DNA of 64,000 bases from the NCBI RefSeq assembly GCF_014897985.1, contig NZ_JABUZA010000010.1, forward strand, positions 49,360-113,359, given 5' to 3'. Below, one piece after another: positions 27,246 to 35,054 of the stretch; position 1 is the first letter of the stretch, and each line of letters begins with the position of its first letter. The notes under the pieces are model-generated. The model was not told the origin of the DNA and searched no databases. It worked only from the letters and a program-made list of their open reading frames with translations. The DNA comes from Halomonas colorata. Its GTDB lineage: Bacteria > Pseudomonadota > Gammaproteobacteria > Pseudomonadales > Halomonadaceae. A program made the position numbers and the translations under genes.

Positions 27246-27785
27246 GTGGATGGAGCACTGCCACCCGCAAACGGAGCCGATCGTTTGGCTTTTTATGTCC
27301 TGCGCTATGTCACCCGCCTATGCGATGCCGTGGGTGTGGCGCTACTGGTCGGCATTTTAGGCTTGATCGTGACCGCCGTGATTGCCCGCGATCTGCTCAA
27401 CTGGGGCATGCCCTGGAGCGAGGAAGTCGTTTCGCTGATGGCCATTTACGCCATTGGTTTCGGCTCGATCTCCGCCTGGGTACGCAGCGACCACTTGGTT
27501 GTGGATCTGTTTAGTCATCGGCTGAGTGCGCTGGGCCATCAGGTGCAGTATCGGCTGACGGCTATTATCTCGGTCGGTTTTTTTGCGCTGGCCAGCTGGG
27601 GCGCCTGGATCATGTCCGATATGAGCGCCAACAATAAAACGGTCTCGTTGAGTATCAGCTTCTCCTATCTCTATTACGGCTTGTTATTCAGTTTTGTTGC
27701 CATGGCGCTGATTGCCACCTGGCAAACCTTGCGTGGCCCCGTCACGTGGTTGAATAAACCCGAGCACGAGGAAATAACGCCATGA
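27246..27785 (+). CDS. TRAP transporter small permease (DctQ)
   Basis: 179 residues with four hydrophobic segments (for example GVALLVGILGLIVTAVIA and the last YYGLLFSFVAMALIATW) and the family segment WSEEVVSLMAIYAIGFGSISAW. GTG start with AAGGAG eight bases upstream. The stop overlaps the dctM start by four bases. Functions as the small membrane subunit with the DctM below. Confidence 0.92.
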   Translation: MDGALPPANGADRLAFYVLRYVTRLCDAVGVALLVGILGLIVTAVIARDLLNWGMPWSEEVVSLMAIYAIGFGSISAWVRSDHLVVDLFSHRLSALGHQVQYRLTAIISVGFFALASWGAWIMSDMSANNKTVSLSISFSYLYYGLLFSFVAMALIATWQTLRGPVTWLNKPEHEEITP

Positions 27786-29077
27786 TGGAACTTGCGATAT
27801 TCGTCGGCGGGCTGCTGTTCTTGATGATGATCGGCCTGCCCGTGGTGGTGTCGATCGGGGTCACCTCGTTTATTGCGCTGGCGGTAACCGGGGCCGGCGG
27901 CTTGCCGGTTGAGCTGCTTTCACTGCGCATGGTGCAAACGCTTAACAACTTTACCTTGATGGCGATTCCGTTGTTTATCCTGGCGGCCAACATCATGAAC
28001 CTGGGGTCGACCACGACTCGGATATTTGATTTTGCAACGGCTCTGGTGGGCTGTACCAAAGGCGGGTTGGGTCACGCCAACGTGGTGGCGAGCTCCATCT
28101 TTGCCACCATGTCCGGCACTGCGGTGGCTGATGCCGCCGGACTTGGCAGTATCGAAATCAAGGCGATGAAGGAGCGTGGCTACGCGCTCGACTATACGAC
28201 CGGGATTACCGCGGCTTCGAGTGTCGTTGGCCCAATCCTGCCACCGAGTATTGCGCTGGTGGTTTACGGTTGGCTTGCCAATGTAAGCATCGGTGGGCTC
28301 TTCATGGCGGGGCTTGTGCCGGGTATTTTAATGGCGCTGTTGCTCATGGGCATGACCGTTTTACTTGGCGCTACGGGGAAAGTTGTAATGCCTGCTCCCG
28401 TGCCGTTTGATTCAGGTGAGGTTGTACGAACCGGCAAGCGGGCCATTTTACCCTTGATGATGCCGGCGATCATCGTTGGCGGTATTTGGGGAGGCTTCTT
28501 CACTCCCACCGAAGCAGGCGCAATTGCCTCGCTGTATGCGGTGATATTAGGTGGGGTAATCTATCGCGATCTGAGCTTGAAGAACCTGTACGATGCGTTT
28601 CGGCGTACGCTGATGTTCAGCGCGGTCATTCTGCTGATCATTGCGGTATCAAGCTTCTATGGCTGGATTCTGGTGCGTATGGGCATTCCGCAGGCGTTGG
28701 CCGGTCAGGTGGCCAGTGTCGATATGCCTACTATTGTACTGCTGATCTGCTTTGCGCTGTTCTTTTTGCTGATTGGCTGTTTTATGTCGGTGATTGAAAG
28801 CATCCTGATCTTTACCCCTATCGTGGTGCCTGCGGCGTTGAGTGCAGGCTTGGATCCGGTGCATTTCGGTATCGTGATGGTGATTACCCTGTCGGTTGGG
28901 GTGATCACGCCGCCGTTCGGCACGGTGCTGTTCATGATGGTGGGCATTACCCGGCTGCGTTACGGCCAGGTGGTCAAAGCGGTGCTGCCGTTTTTGCTGC
29001 CTATTATAGCGACGATTTTATTGTTGATTGCTGTGCCAGGATTGGCCACCTGGCTGCCTGGGGTGATGGGCTACTAA
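27782..29077 (+). CDS. TRAP transporter large permease (DctM)
   Basis: 431 residues, about 12 membrane segments. DctM signatures include IPLFILAANIMNLGSTT, the SIFATMSGTAVADAAGLGSIEIKAMKERGY stretch, GPILPPSIALVVYG and the C-terminal repeat GVITPPFGTVLFMMVG. Translationally coupled to dctQ by ATGA. Last gene of this operon; a very long bidirectional terminator follows. Confidence 0.93.
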   Translation: MMELAIFVGGLLFLMMIGLPVVVSIGVTSFIALAVTGAGGLPVELLSLRMVQTLNNFTLMAIPLFILAANIMNLGSTTTRIFDFATALVGCTKGGLGHANVVASSIFATMSGTAVADAAGLGSIEIKAMKERGYALDYTTGITAASSVVGPILPPSIALVVYGWLANVSIGGLFMAGLVPGILMALLLMGMTVLLGATGKVVMPAPVPFDSGEVVRTGKRAILPLMMPAIIVGGIWGGFFTPTEAGAIASLYAVILGGVIYRDLSLKNLYDAFRRTLMFSAVILLIIAVSSFYGWILVRMGIPQALAGQVASVDMPTIVLLICFALFFLLIGCFMSVIESILIFTPIVVPAALSAGLDPVHFGIVMVITLSVGVITPPFGTVLFMMVGITRLRYGQVVKAVLPFLLPIIATILLLIAVPGLATWLPGVMGY

Positions 29078-29094
29078 AAGATTGTGAATATCGA

Positions 29095-29143
29095 TAAACG
29101 TACACCGCCCCGCAGGGTTAACCTGCGGGGCGGTGTACGTTTA
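29095..29143. terminator. Long bidirectional terminator, 22-bp perfect stem
   Basis: A perfect inverted repeat spans 29095-29116 and 29122-29143 with loop GTTAA. The stem starts TAAACGTACACC and ends in a GC-rich CCCCGCAGG block. It lies between the converging dctM and FAD-oxidase genes, so it can end both transcripts. The stem is longer than usual for an intrinsic terminator. Confidence 0.88.
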
Positions 29144-29155
29144 CGGTGGATGCTT

Positions 29156-30583
29156 TTAGGTAGAAGGGGTAGGCAGAATACGCCCCGGATTCATTAGCCC
29201 TTTCGGGTCGAACAGGTTTTTAACCCCGCTGATCAACTCCCGCTCGATAGGCGATAACCGTGCCAGGTAGGCCGCCTGCTTGGTGCGCCCGATGCCGTGT
29301 TCAGCGCTGATGCTGCCATGAAACTCATCGAGCACGTCAAAAAGCTGCTCTTCCAGGGCGTGCAGATGGGCTTTTTTATCTCCGTCAGGAAGCGCAGTGG
29401 GCGGCAGGATATTGAAGTGCAGGTTGCCATCGCCCACGTGCCCATAAGCAATAATCTCGCATTCGGGGGAAGCGCTCATTACTACTTCGCTGGCGCGAGT
29501 GACAAAGTCAGGAATGGCTGAGATAGGTATCGAGATATCGGTACGTAAGTGCTCGCCGCGTCGCCTCTGACCTTCCAGCATGCTTTCACGAAACTGCCAC
29601 AGCTGCGTGGACTGGGTCTCGCTTGATGCCAGCGCCCCGTCAAGCACCAGCTCACGCGCCATACCGGTTTCCAGCAGTTGCTCCAGCATGGCGCCTAGAT
29701 CCACCCGCCCCGTAGCCGCCACTTCCATCAATACATACCAGGGGTAAGCGCCTTCCAGCGGGTCGCGTAGCTCGGGCGTTGCCTCTATCGCAAGCTCAAT
29801 GCAGCGGCGGGGAATGAGCTCGAAAGCCGTCAGCAAGTCGCAGCAGTCGCGTCGTGCTAAACCATATAGGTCGATCACCGCCTGTACTGAGGGCAGGCCG
29901 AGCAGGGCGGTGCGGTTCTGGGTAGGCCGCGGCGAGAGTTTGAGTACAGCACTCGTGACGATTCCCAGCGTGCCTTCACTACCCAGAAACAGCTGTTGAA
30001 GGTCGTAACCGCGGTTGTCCTTATGCAGAGCATTCAGGCTATCCAGCACGCGCCCATCCGGCAGCACGACCTCAAGGCCAAGCACCAGTTCGCGCATCAT
30101 GCCGTAACGCAGCACGTTGAGCCCGCCTGCGTTGGTGGCGATATTGCCGCCAATCTGGCAGCTGCCCTGGGCGCCGAGCGAAAGCGGAAACTCGCAGTCA
30201 TGCTCAAAGGCTGCCAGCTTGACGTTTTCAAGGATACAGCCCGCATCCACCGTGATGGTGAAATTGATCGGATCAATGGCGCGCACACTATTCATGCGCT
30301 CCAGGCTAATCACCAGTTCCTGACCGTTTGCGGCGGGCAGGGCGCCTGCCACCAGACCGCTATGACCGCCCTGGGGCGTCATCGCGATACCTTGTGCGTA
30401 GCAGCGCCTGACAACCTCGGCGACTTCTGTTGTATCTGCCGGGCGTGCTACGGCCAGTGGCATGCCCAGTGTATCGCCCGCCCAGTCGCTGACGTAGCGC
30501 ACCATGGCATCTGGCGAGCGCAGCAGGCCTCGCTCGCCAAGCAGGCTGGTGAGTTCATTTAGAAAGGTATTAGTGTCTGTCAT
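29156..30583 (-). CDS. FAD-linked oxidase (GlcD/D-2-hydroxyacid dehydrogenase family)
   Basis: 475-residue flavoprotein. The FAD_binding_4 domain spans about residues 40-215 (TPQGGHSGLVAGALP; GGNIATNAGGLNVLRYGMMRE) and the oxidase C-terminal domain about 220-470, with YGHVGDGNLHFNILPP metal site and ISAEHGIGRTKQAAY near the end. It oxidises a D-2-hydroxy acid (D-lactate, glycolate or D-2-hydroxyglutarate class). The start at ATG 30583 overlaps the stop of the L-fuconate dehydratase gene by four bases, so it is translated with it. Likely handles the 2-hydroxy acid produced downstream of the sugar acid. Exact substrate unknown. Confidence 0.87.
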   Translation of the reverse strand: MTDTNTFLNELTSLLGERGLLRSPDAMVRYVSDWAGDTLGMPLAVARPADTTEVAEVVRRCYAQGIAMTPQGGHSGLVAGALPAANGQELVISLERMNSVRAIDPINFTITVDAGCILENVKLAAFEHDCEFPLSLGAQGSCQIGGNIATNAGGLNVLRYGMMRELVLGLEVVLPDGRVLDSLNALHKDNRGYDLQQLFLGSEGTLGIVTSAVLKLSPRPTQNRTALLGLPSVQAVIDLYGLARRDCCDLLTAFELIPRRCIELAIEATPELRDPLEGAYPWYVLMEVAATGRVDLGAMLEQLLETGMARELVLDGALASSETQSTQLWQFRESMLEGQRRRGEHLRTDISIPISAIPDFVTRASEVVMSASPECEIIAYGHVGDGNLHFNILPPTALPDGDKKAHLHALEEQLFDVLDEFHGSISAEHGIGRTKQAAYLARLSPIERELISGVKNLFDPKGLMNPGRILPTPST

Positions 30584-31884
30584 TGGTCCGCTTCCTGCCA
30601 AGCAGCACCCTCTGGATAGCGATGCTGTGCCTGGGACTCGGCATGCATGGCAATGCTGTAGCCCGGTGCCTCAGGTACCTGATAGCGGCCATGGTTGATC
30701 ACTACCGGGTCAATAAAGTGCTCGTGGAGATGATCCACATACTCAAGCACACGCCCTTCAAGCTCGCCGGATACGGCGATGTAGTCAAACAGCGAGATGT
30801 GCTGGGTGTATTCGCACAACCCAACGCCGCCGCCATGTGGGCAAACCGGTACGCCGAACTTGGCGGCCATCAGCACGACTAGAATCACTTCATTGAGGCC
30901 ACCCAGGCGGGCAGCGTCCAGCTGGCAGTAGTCAATGGCGTCCGCCTGGAAGAACTGCTTGAACATCACTTTGTTGTGGCAGTGTTCGCCGGTGGCGACC
31001 CCGATAGGCGCGACGCGGTGGCGGATCTCCGAGTGACCCAGAATATCGTCGGGGCTGGTGGGTTCTTCGATCCACAGTGGGTCAAACTCGGCCAGGCGAC
31101 GCATCTTGGCGACGGTTTCGTCGACCTCCCACACCTGGTTGGCGTCCATCATCAGCACGTTGTCCCAGCCGATCACTTCTCGCAGTAGCGCTGCACGGCG
31201 GGCATCTTCTTCAATATCGCCGCCAATCTTCTGCTTAAAGTGAGTCCAGCCCTCTGCTAACGCTTCCCGGGCCAGGCTGCGCACTTTTTCATCGCTGTAG
31301 CCAAGCCAGCCTGCGGAAGTGGTGTAGCCGGGGTAGCCATCGCGGCGCATTTCGGCTTCACGCGCCGCTTTACCGGGAGCCTGGCGGCGCAGCAGGCAAA
31401 TTGCTTCTTCAGGCGTTAGCGCATCGGTGACAAAGCGGAAATCAAGGCAGCGCACCAGCTGCTCCGGAGTCATATCCACCAGCAGCTTCCATACTGGCTT
31501 GCCTTCACGCTTTGCCCACATATCCCACACGGCGTTGACGATAGCGGCGGTGGCCAAGTGAATCGCACCTTTATCGGGGCCAATCCAGCGCAGCTGACTG
31601 TCGCCGGTAAGCTCACGCCAGAACGTGCCAATATTGTCGATAATCGAGGAAAGCGTGCGCCCCTCGATCAGCGGCGCCAGGGAGTGCACGGCAGTGACCA
31701 CAATCTCGTTACCCCGGCCAATGGTAAAGGTTAAACCATGACCTTCCGGGCTTTCGTCATCGGTATGCAGAATGACATAGGTGGCTGAGTAATCGGGTGC
31801 AGCATTCATGGCATCCGAGCCATCGAGCGAGCGCGAGGTGGGGAAACGGATATCCTGGATCTCAATGTGTGTAATTGTTGTCAT
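30580..31884 (-). CDS. L-fuconate dehydratase (enolase superfamily)
   Basis: 434 residues, full length for FucD. It removes water from L-fuconate (and related sugar acids) to give a 2-keto-3-deoxy acid. The mandelate-racemase-subgroup features are visible: catalytic KxK in HFKQKIGGD (about residues 216-224), metal ligands in LMMDANQVW, IEEPTSPDD and the Glu in GVATGEHCHNK, whose region also carries the second catalytic His. Middle gene of the minus-strand set XylX-like, FucD, FAD oxidase. No L-fucose dehydrogenase or lactonase is in the window. Confidence 0.9.
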   Translation of the reverse strand: MTTITHIEIQDIRFPTSRSLDGSDAMNAAPDYSATYVILHTDDESPEGHGLTFTIGRGNEIVVTAVHSLAPLIEGRTLSSIIDNIGTFWRELTGDSQLRWIGPDKGAIHLATAAIVNAVWDMWAKREGKPVWKLLVDMTPEQLVRCLDFRFVTDALTPEEAICLLRRQAPGKAAREAEMRRDGYPGYTTSAGWLGYSDEKVRSLAREALAEGWTHFKQKIGGDIEEDARRAALLREVIGWDNVLMMDANQVWEVDETVAKMRRLAEFDPLWIEEPTSPDDILGHSEIRHRVAPIGVATGEHCHNKVMFKQFFQADAIDYCQLDAARLGGLNEVILVVLMAAKFGVPVCPHGGGVGLCEYTQHISLFDYIAVSGELEGRVLEYVDHLHEHFIDPVVINHGRYQVPEAPGYSIAMHAESQAQHRYPEGAAWQEADQ

Positions 31885-31919
31885 TGCATTCTCCTAGGGT
31901 GTGATTCAGGCAGTGAAGA

Positions 31920-33083
31920 TCAGCGGCGGGCCAAGTGACGCATCAGTTCGCGAATGCCGTAGGTCCAGGGCGGCAGCTGATCGCTTCTGCCCACCGGGTT
32001 AACCAGGGAACCCAAGGCTGGAGTGGAAATGGTCACGCGATCACCGAGATGATGGGTAAAGCCCTGGCCTTTGCCATCACGGTCTTTGATGGGTGAGAAC
32101 ATCGTGCCCAAAAACAGCATGAAACCATCAGGGTATTGGTGATGGTCACCGATGGTTTGACTTACCAGATCCAGCGGGTCGCGGCTGATCTCGCGCATAT
32201 CGCTTTCACCTTGAAGCAAAAAGTCGTCGTCTTCGCCTTCGATACGCAACGAGACCTGGCAGTTGCGCACGCTATCGATAGTAAAGTGATCATCAAACAG
32301 GCGAATAAACGGGCCGATCGAGCAGGAAGCATTGTTATCTTTCGCCTTGCCAAGCAGTAGGGCGCTGCGCCCTTCAACGTCGCGCAAGTTGACATCATTG
32401 CCCAGGGTGGCGCCGCGTACCTGACCGCGGCTGTCCACGGCCAGCACGATTTCGGGCTCGGGGTTATTCCACTGTGAAGACGCATGCAATCCTACTGATG
32501 CTCCAAAGCCTACCGAAGAAAGCGGCTGGGCTTTGGTAAACACTTCCGCATCGGGGCCAATACCCACTTCCATATACTGCGACCAGCCACCGCGCGCCTG
32601 AAGCGCTGTTTTTAGCGCCATGGCTTCTTCAGACCCGGGGGCAATCTTGGAAAGATCGGTGCCAATCAGCGCCTGCAGGTCATCGCGCAGGGCAACGGCT
32701 TTCGCCGGGTCGCCGCCTGCCTGCTCTTCAATTACCCGCTCAAGTAAGCTGACGGCGAAGGTGACGCCACAGGCTTTAACAGCCTGAACATCGCATGGGG
32801 CGAGCAGGTAGGGCGCTTGTGGTTGAGCCTGTTGGGAATTCGCCAGCAGCGTCTCGATGCTGCCCAGCGATGCACCCTCTGCGCGTCGCACTACCTCCAG
32901 CACATCGTCACGCTCCAGCAGGTCAGCCATGGTGGGGCCAAACTCTGTAATATCGATGACGTTGCCTTCGTGCACCGTAACCAATGCGGGGCCCGGGTGT
33001 GTGCCATCCAGCCATACGCGGCCCACAAGCAGGGCGTTATCCAGGTCGGTGGGAAGGGTATCGGTCAGAGATAGTGGTTGCAT
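31920..33083 (-). CDS. FAH-superfamily 2-keto-3-deoxy-pentonate dehydratase, XylX-like
   Basis: 387 residues, unusually long for fumarylacetoacetate-hydrolase proteins but matching Caulobacter XylX (2-keto-3-deoxy-D-xylonate dehydratase). Shared segments that I recognise include KACGVTFAVSLLERVIEE, SQYMEVGIGPDAEVFTKAQPLSS, WNNPEPEIVLAVDSRG (metal-binding Glu pair), GNDVNLRDVEGRSALLLGKAKDNNASC and YPDGFMLFLGTMFSPIKDRD. It should convert a 2-keto-3-deoxy-pentonate to alpha-ketoglutarate semialdehyde, the substrate of the dehydrogenase at 38377. First gene of the minus-strand trio; divergent from the second TRAP operon. Substrate stereochemistry is not settled by sequence. Confidence 0.85.
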   Translation of the reverse strand: MQPLSLTDTLPTDLDNALLVGRVWLDGTHPGPALVTVHEGNVIDITEFGPTMADLLERDDVLEVVRRAEGASLGSIETLLANSQQAQPQAPYLLAPCDVQAVKACGVTFAVSLLERVIEEQAGGDPAKAVALRDDLQALIGTDLSKIAPGSEEAMALKTALQARGGWSQYMEVGIGPDAEVFTKAQPLSSVGFGASVGLHASSQWNNPEPEIVLAVDSRGQVRGATLGNDVNLRDVEGRSALLLGKAKDNNASCSIGPFIRLFDDHFTIDSVRNCQVSLRIEGEDDDFLLQGESDMREISRDPLDLVSQTIGDHHQYPDGFMLFLGTMFSPIKDRDGKGQGFTHHLGDRVTISTPALGSLVNPVGRSDQLPPWTYGIRELMRHLARR

Positions 33084-33133
33084 GAGCGCCTCCTGATGTT
33101 CAGGCGACCGGCCGTTGATACCGTGTCGCCTAT

Positions 33134-33180
33134 GTTGTTACAGATGGTTGTTATAGACGGTTGTTATAGATGTTGTTCTG
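33134..33180. repeat. 13-bp tandem repeat array, three and a half copies
   Basis: Units GTTGTTACAGATG (33134-33146), GTTGTTATAGACG (33147-33159) and GTTGTTATAGATG (33160-33172), followed by a partial GTTGTTCTG sharing its first base with the third copy. They lie 50-100 bases upstream of the XylX-like gene. Confidence 0.85.
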
Positions 33181-33187
33181 TATGACA

Positions 33188-33195
33188 GGTATACC
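33188..33195. promoter_or_regulatory. Possible GntR-family operator GGTATACC
   Basis: The sequence CAGGTATACCAG contains a perfect 8-bp palindrome. The core TGGTATACCA is known from UxuR/ExuR-type GntR operators in enteric bacteria. An imperfect relative (CTGGTAT-N6-TATACAG) occurs at about 33302-33321. The GntR regulator at 37643 is the nearest candidate to bind here. Inference only. Confidence 0.35.
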
Positions 33196-33347
33196 AGAGC
33201 ATAACTTACTCTAGCGCACCGCTACATTTCGGGTCGATAGGCAAATCTGTTTAGATGAAGGTAGTTGCGCAATTGAAGGCCACCAGCTAGGTTTTAAACT
33301 GCTGGTATGATACGTATACAGCAAGATGGTCGGTTACATCCGCTATT

Positions 33348-33373
33348 GCTATTCGCAAGTGCTACTCGCAAAT
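33348..33373 (+). repeat. 13-bp tandem duplication upstream of dctP 2
   Basis: GCTATTCGCAAGT (33348-33360) followed directly by GCTACTCGCAAAT (33361-33373), 11 of 13 bases identical, ending 37 bases before the dctP start. Confidence 0.75.
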
Positions 33374-33410
33374 AACCAACAATAAATCCAATGGTTGTGA
33401 GGAAAATAAG

Positions 33411-34412
33411 ATGCGCTACAAAAGCCAATACCACCTAGCCATGTCTCGCCTGTTAACCGCTACGCTAATTACTGCAGGTATCAGTGTGGCCGGTGCTGTA
33501 CAGGCCGCCGAGAACCTGCGCTTTGCCCACGTTTATGAAACGTCAGAACCCTTCCATAAATGGGCGCTGTGGGCGGCAGATGAAATTGAAGAGCGTACCG
33601 AGGGTCGTTACACCATGCAGGTATACGCAGCCTCTTCTTTGGGTAAAGAAGAAGACATTAACGAAGGGCTTGGGCTAGGCACGGTGGATGTCATTTATAC
33701 CGGCACGCAGTTTGCTGGCCGCGGTTATGGGCCAATCGGCATTGCGGGGGCTGCGTATATGTTCCGTGATTTTGATCACTGGCAGGCCTTTGCTGACAGT
33801 GACCTGTTCCAGGAAATTGCCCAGGGCTACCAGGATGCCACCGGTAACGTGCCACTGGCGCTCAATTATTATGGCGAACGCCATGTAACGTCGAATACAC
33901 CGGTCAATACACCCGAGGATATGGCAGGTCTCAAGATACGTGTGCCCAACGCCCCGATGTACATGATGATGCCTAACGCTGTAGGCGCTAACCCCACCCC
34001 GATTGCTTTCGATGAAGTCTACCTGGCCCTGCAGCAAGGCGTGGTCGACGCACAGGAAAATCCGCTGCCAACCATCCGCGCCAAGGCGTTTCATGAGGTA
34101 CAGGATTACATCAACCTGACCGGCCATATTACCGACTCGCTGATCACGATCGTAGGCGGGCCGCGCTGGAACCAGCTGAGTGAAGAGGATCAGGAAATAT
34201 TCCGCGAGGTATTCCAGGAAGCCGCTGAGAACAACACCCAAGATATCCTGCAGGCTGAGGAAGAGTTGGTCGCCTGGTTTGAGGAGCAGGGTAATACCAT
34301 CAACGAAGTGGATCGCGACATCTTCCGGGAGGCCGTTGTACCCGCTCATAACGGCAATGCCGCCACCTGGGATCAGGAAATCTACGATCGCCTACAGGCT
34401 ATCGGCCAATAA
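33411..34412 (+). CDS. TRAP transporter substrate-binding protein (DctP), sugar-acid locus
   Basis: 333 residues. Signal peptide about 1-33 (LLTATLITAGISVAGAVQA). DctP features: SSLGKEEDINEGLGLGTVDVIYTG, AGLKIRVPNAPMYMMMPNAVGANPTPIAFDEVYLALQQGVVDAQENPLP with the conserved carboxylate-binding Arg. TGAGGAAAATAAG precedes the ATG. First gene of the dctP-Q-M operon, followed by an Ldh-type oxidoreductase and a GntR regulator on the same strand. Likely ligand is a sugar acid such as a pentonate, hexuronate or fuconate, from surrounding enzymes. Confidence 0.92.
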   Translation: MRYKSQYHLAMSRLLTATLITAGISVAGAVQAAENLRFAHVYETSEPFHKWALWAADEIEERTEGRYTMQVYAASSLGKEEDINEGLGLGTVDVIYTGTQFAGRGYGPIGIAGAAYMFRDFDHWQAFADSDLFQEIAQGYQDATGNVPLALNYYGERHVTSNTPVNTPEDMAGLKIRVPNAPMYMMMPNAVGANPTPIAFDEVYLALQQGVVDAQENPLPTIRAKAFHEVQDYINLTGHITDSLITIVGGPRWNQLSEEDQEIFREVFQEAAENNTQDILQAEEELVAWFEEQGNTINEVDRDIFREAVVPAHNGNAATWDQEIYDRLQAIGQ

Positions 34413-34427
34413 TCCAACCTCAGCGAG

Positions 34428-34453
34428 CACTTCGCTAACTTTTTAGCGAAGTG
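34428..34453 (+). other. Stem-loop between dctP and dctQ (TRAP 2)
   Basis: Perfect 11-bp stem CACTTCGCTAA / TTAGCGAAGTG with loop CTTT, 15 bases after the dctP stop and before the dctQ start at 34470. Same position as the stem-loops in the other receptor-first operons of the window. Confidence 0.75.
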
Positions 34454-34469
34454 TCTGGAGTATTGTGCC

Positions 34470-35012
34470 ATGAGTGACGCACGCGAAGATGCACCGCCCA
34501 GCATTGATCCGATGGTGGATTTTGAATCCGCCTTCGACGATTCCCCCTTTAAACTGAGTGATTATCGAATTGAAGACTTCGTGACCCTGACGCTGTTCTG
34601 GGCACTTATTCTAGTGGTATTCACTCAGTTTTTTAGCCGCTATGTGCTGGGCAGCTCTATCGGCTGGACCGAGGAAATTGCCCGTTATCTGCTGATCGGG
34701 GTTGGCTTTTTGGGCAGCGTAATGGCCGCCCGCAACGGCAGCCACATCATGGTGGAGTTCTTCTACCATTACATGCCGGAGTGGCAGGCACGCTTACTGG
34801 AGCGCTTGGTGGGTCTGGTAAGCCTTGGCTTTTATATAGTGATGGCGTGGATCGCCTATCAGCTGGCATCACGCACCAATAGCCTGATGGTGTCGGTCGA
34901 CCTGCCCAAGAGCATCATCTATTTCACGGTTTGTGCGGCGTTTGTATTGATGGCGCTACGTACCATCCAGCGGCTTTATCTGAAGTACCGGGATCGTACC
35001 GATGTCGTTTGA
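34470..35012 (+). CDS. TRAP transporter small permease (DctQ), TRAP 2
   Basis: 180 residues with four hydrophobic segments after a 35-residue acidic cytoplasmic N-terminus. Family segment GWTEEIARYLLIGVGFLGSVMAARNGSHIMVEFF is seen. Preceded by CTGGAG and an ATG. Followed by dctM after 42 bases. Confidence 0.92.
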   Translation: MSDAREDAPPSIDPMVDFESAFDDSPFKLSDYRIEDFVTLTLFWALILVVFTQFFSRYVLGSSIGWTEEIARYLLIGVGFLGSVMAARNGSHIMVEFFYHYMPEWQARLLERLVGLVSLGFYIVMAWIAYQLASRTNSLMVSVDLPKSIIYFTVCAAFVLMALRTIQRLYLKYRDRTDVV

Positions 35013-35054
35013 AAAGTGGTTTCCCGTCACGCCATTTTTATCGAGAGGCCTGCT

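Larger units (their letters stand above)
33084..33410. other. 327-base divergent control region, XylX-like / TRAP 2
   Basis: No gene is present. It holds a 13-bp tandem repeat array (33134-33172 plus a partial unit), a GGTATACC palindrome (33188-33195), an imperfect CTGGTAT...ATACAG dyad near 33302-33321 and a two-copy 13-bp repeat (33348-33373). Promoters for both flanking operons must lie here. Confidence 0.6.

Noticed and set aside
33134..33373. A CRISPR array
   Set aside because: The repeated units are 13 bases, contiguous and without unique spacers.
33675..34349. A 224-codon minus-strand open frame opposite the second dctP gene
   Set aside because: Fully inside a clear binding-protein gene, no family resemblance, no ribosome binding site.
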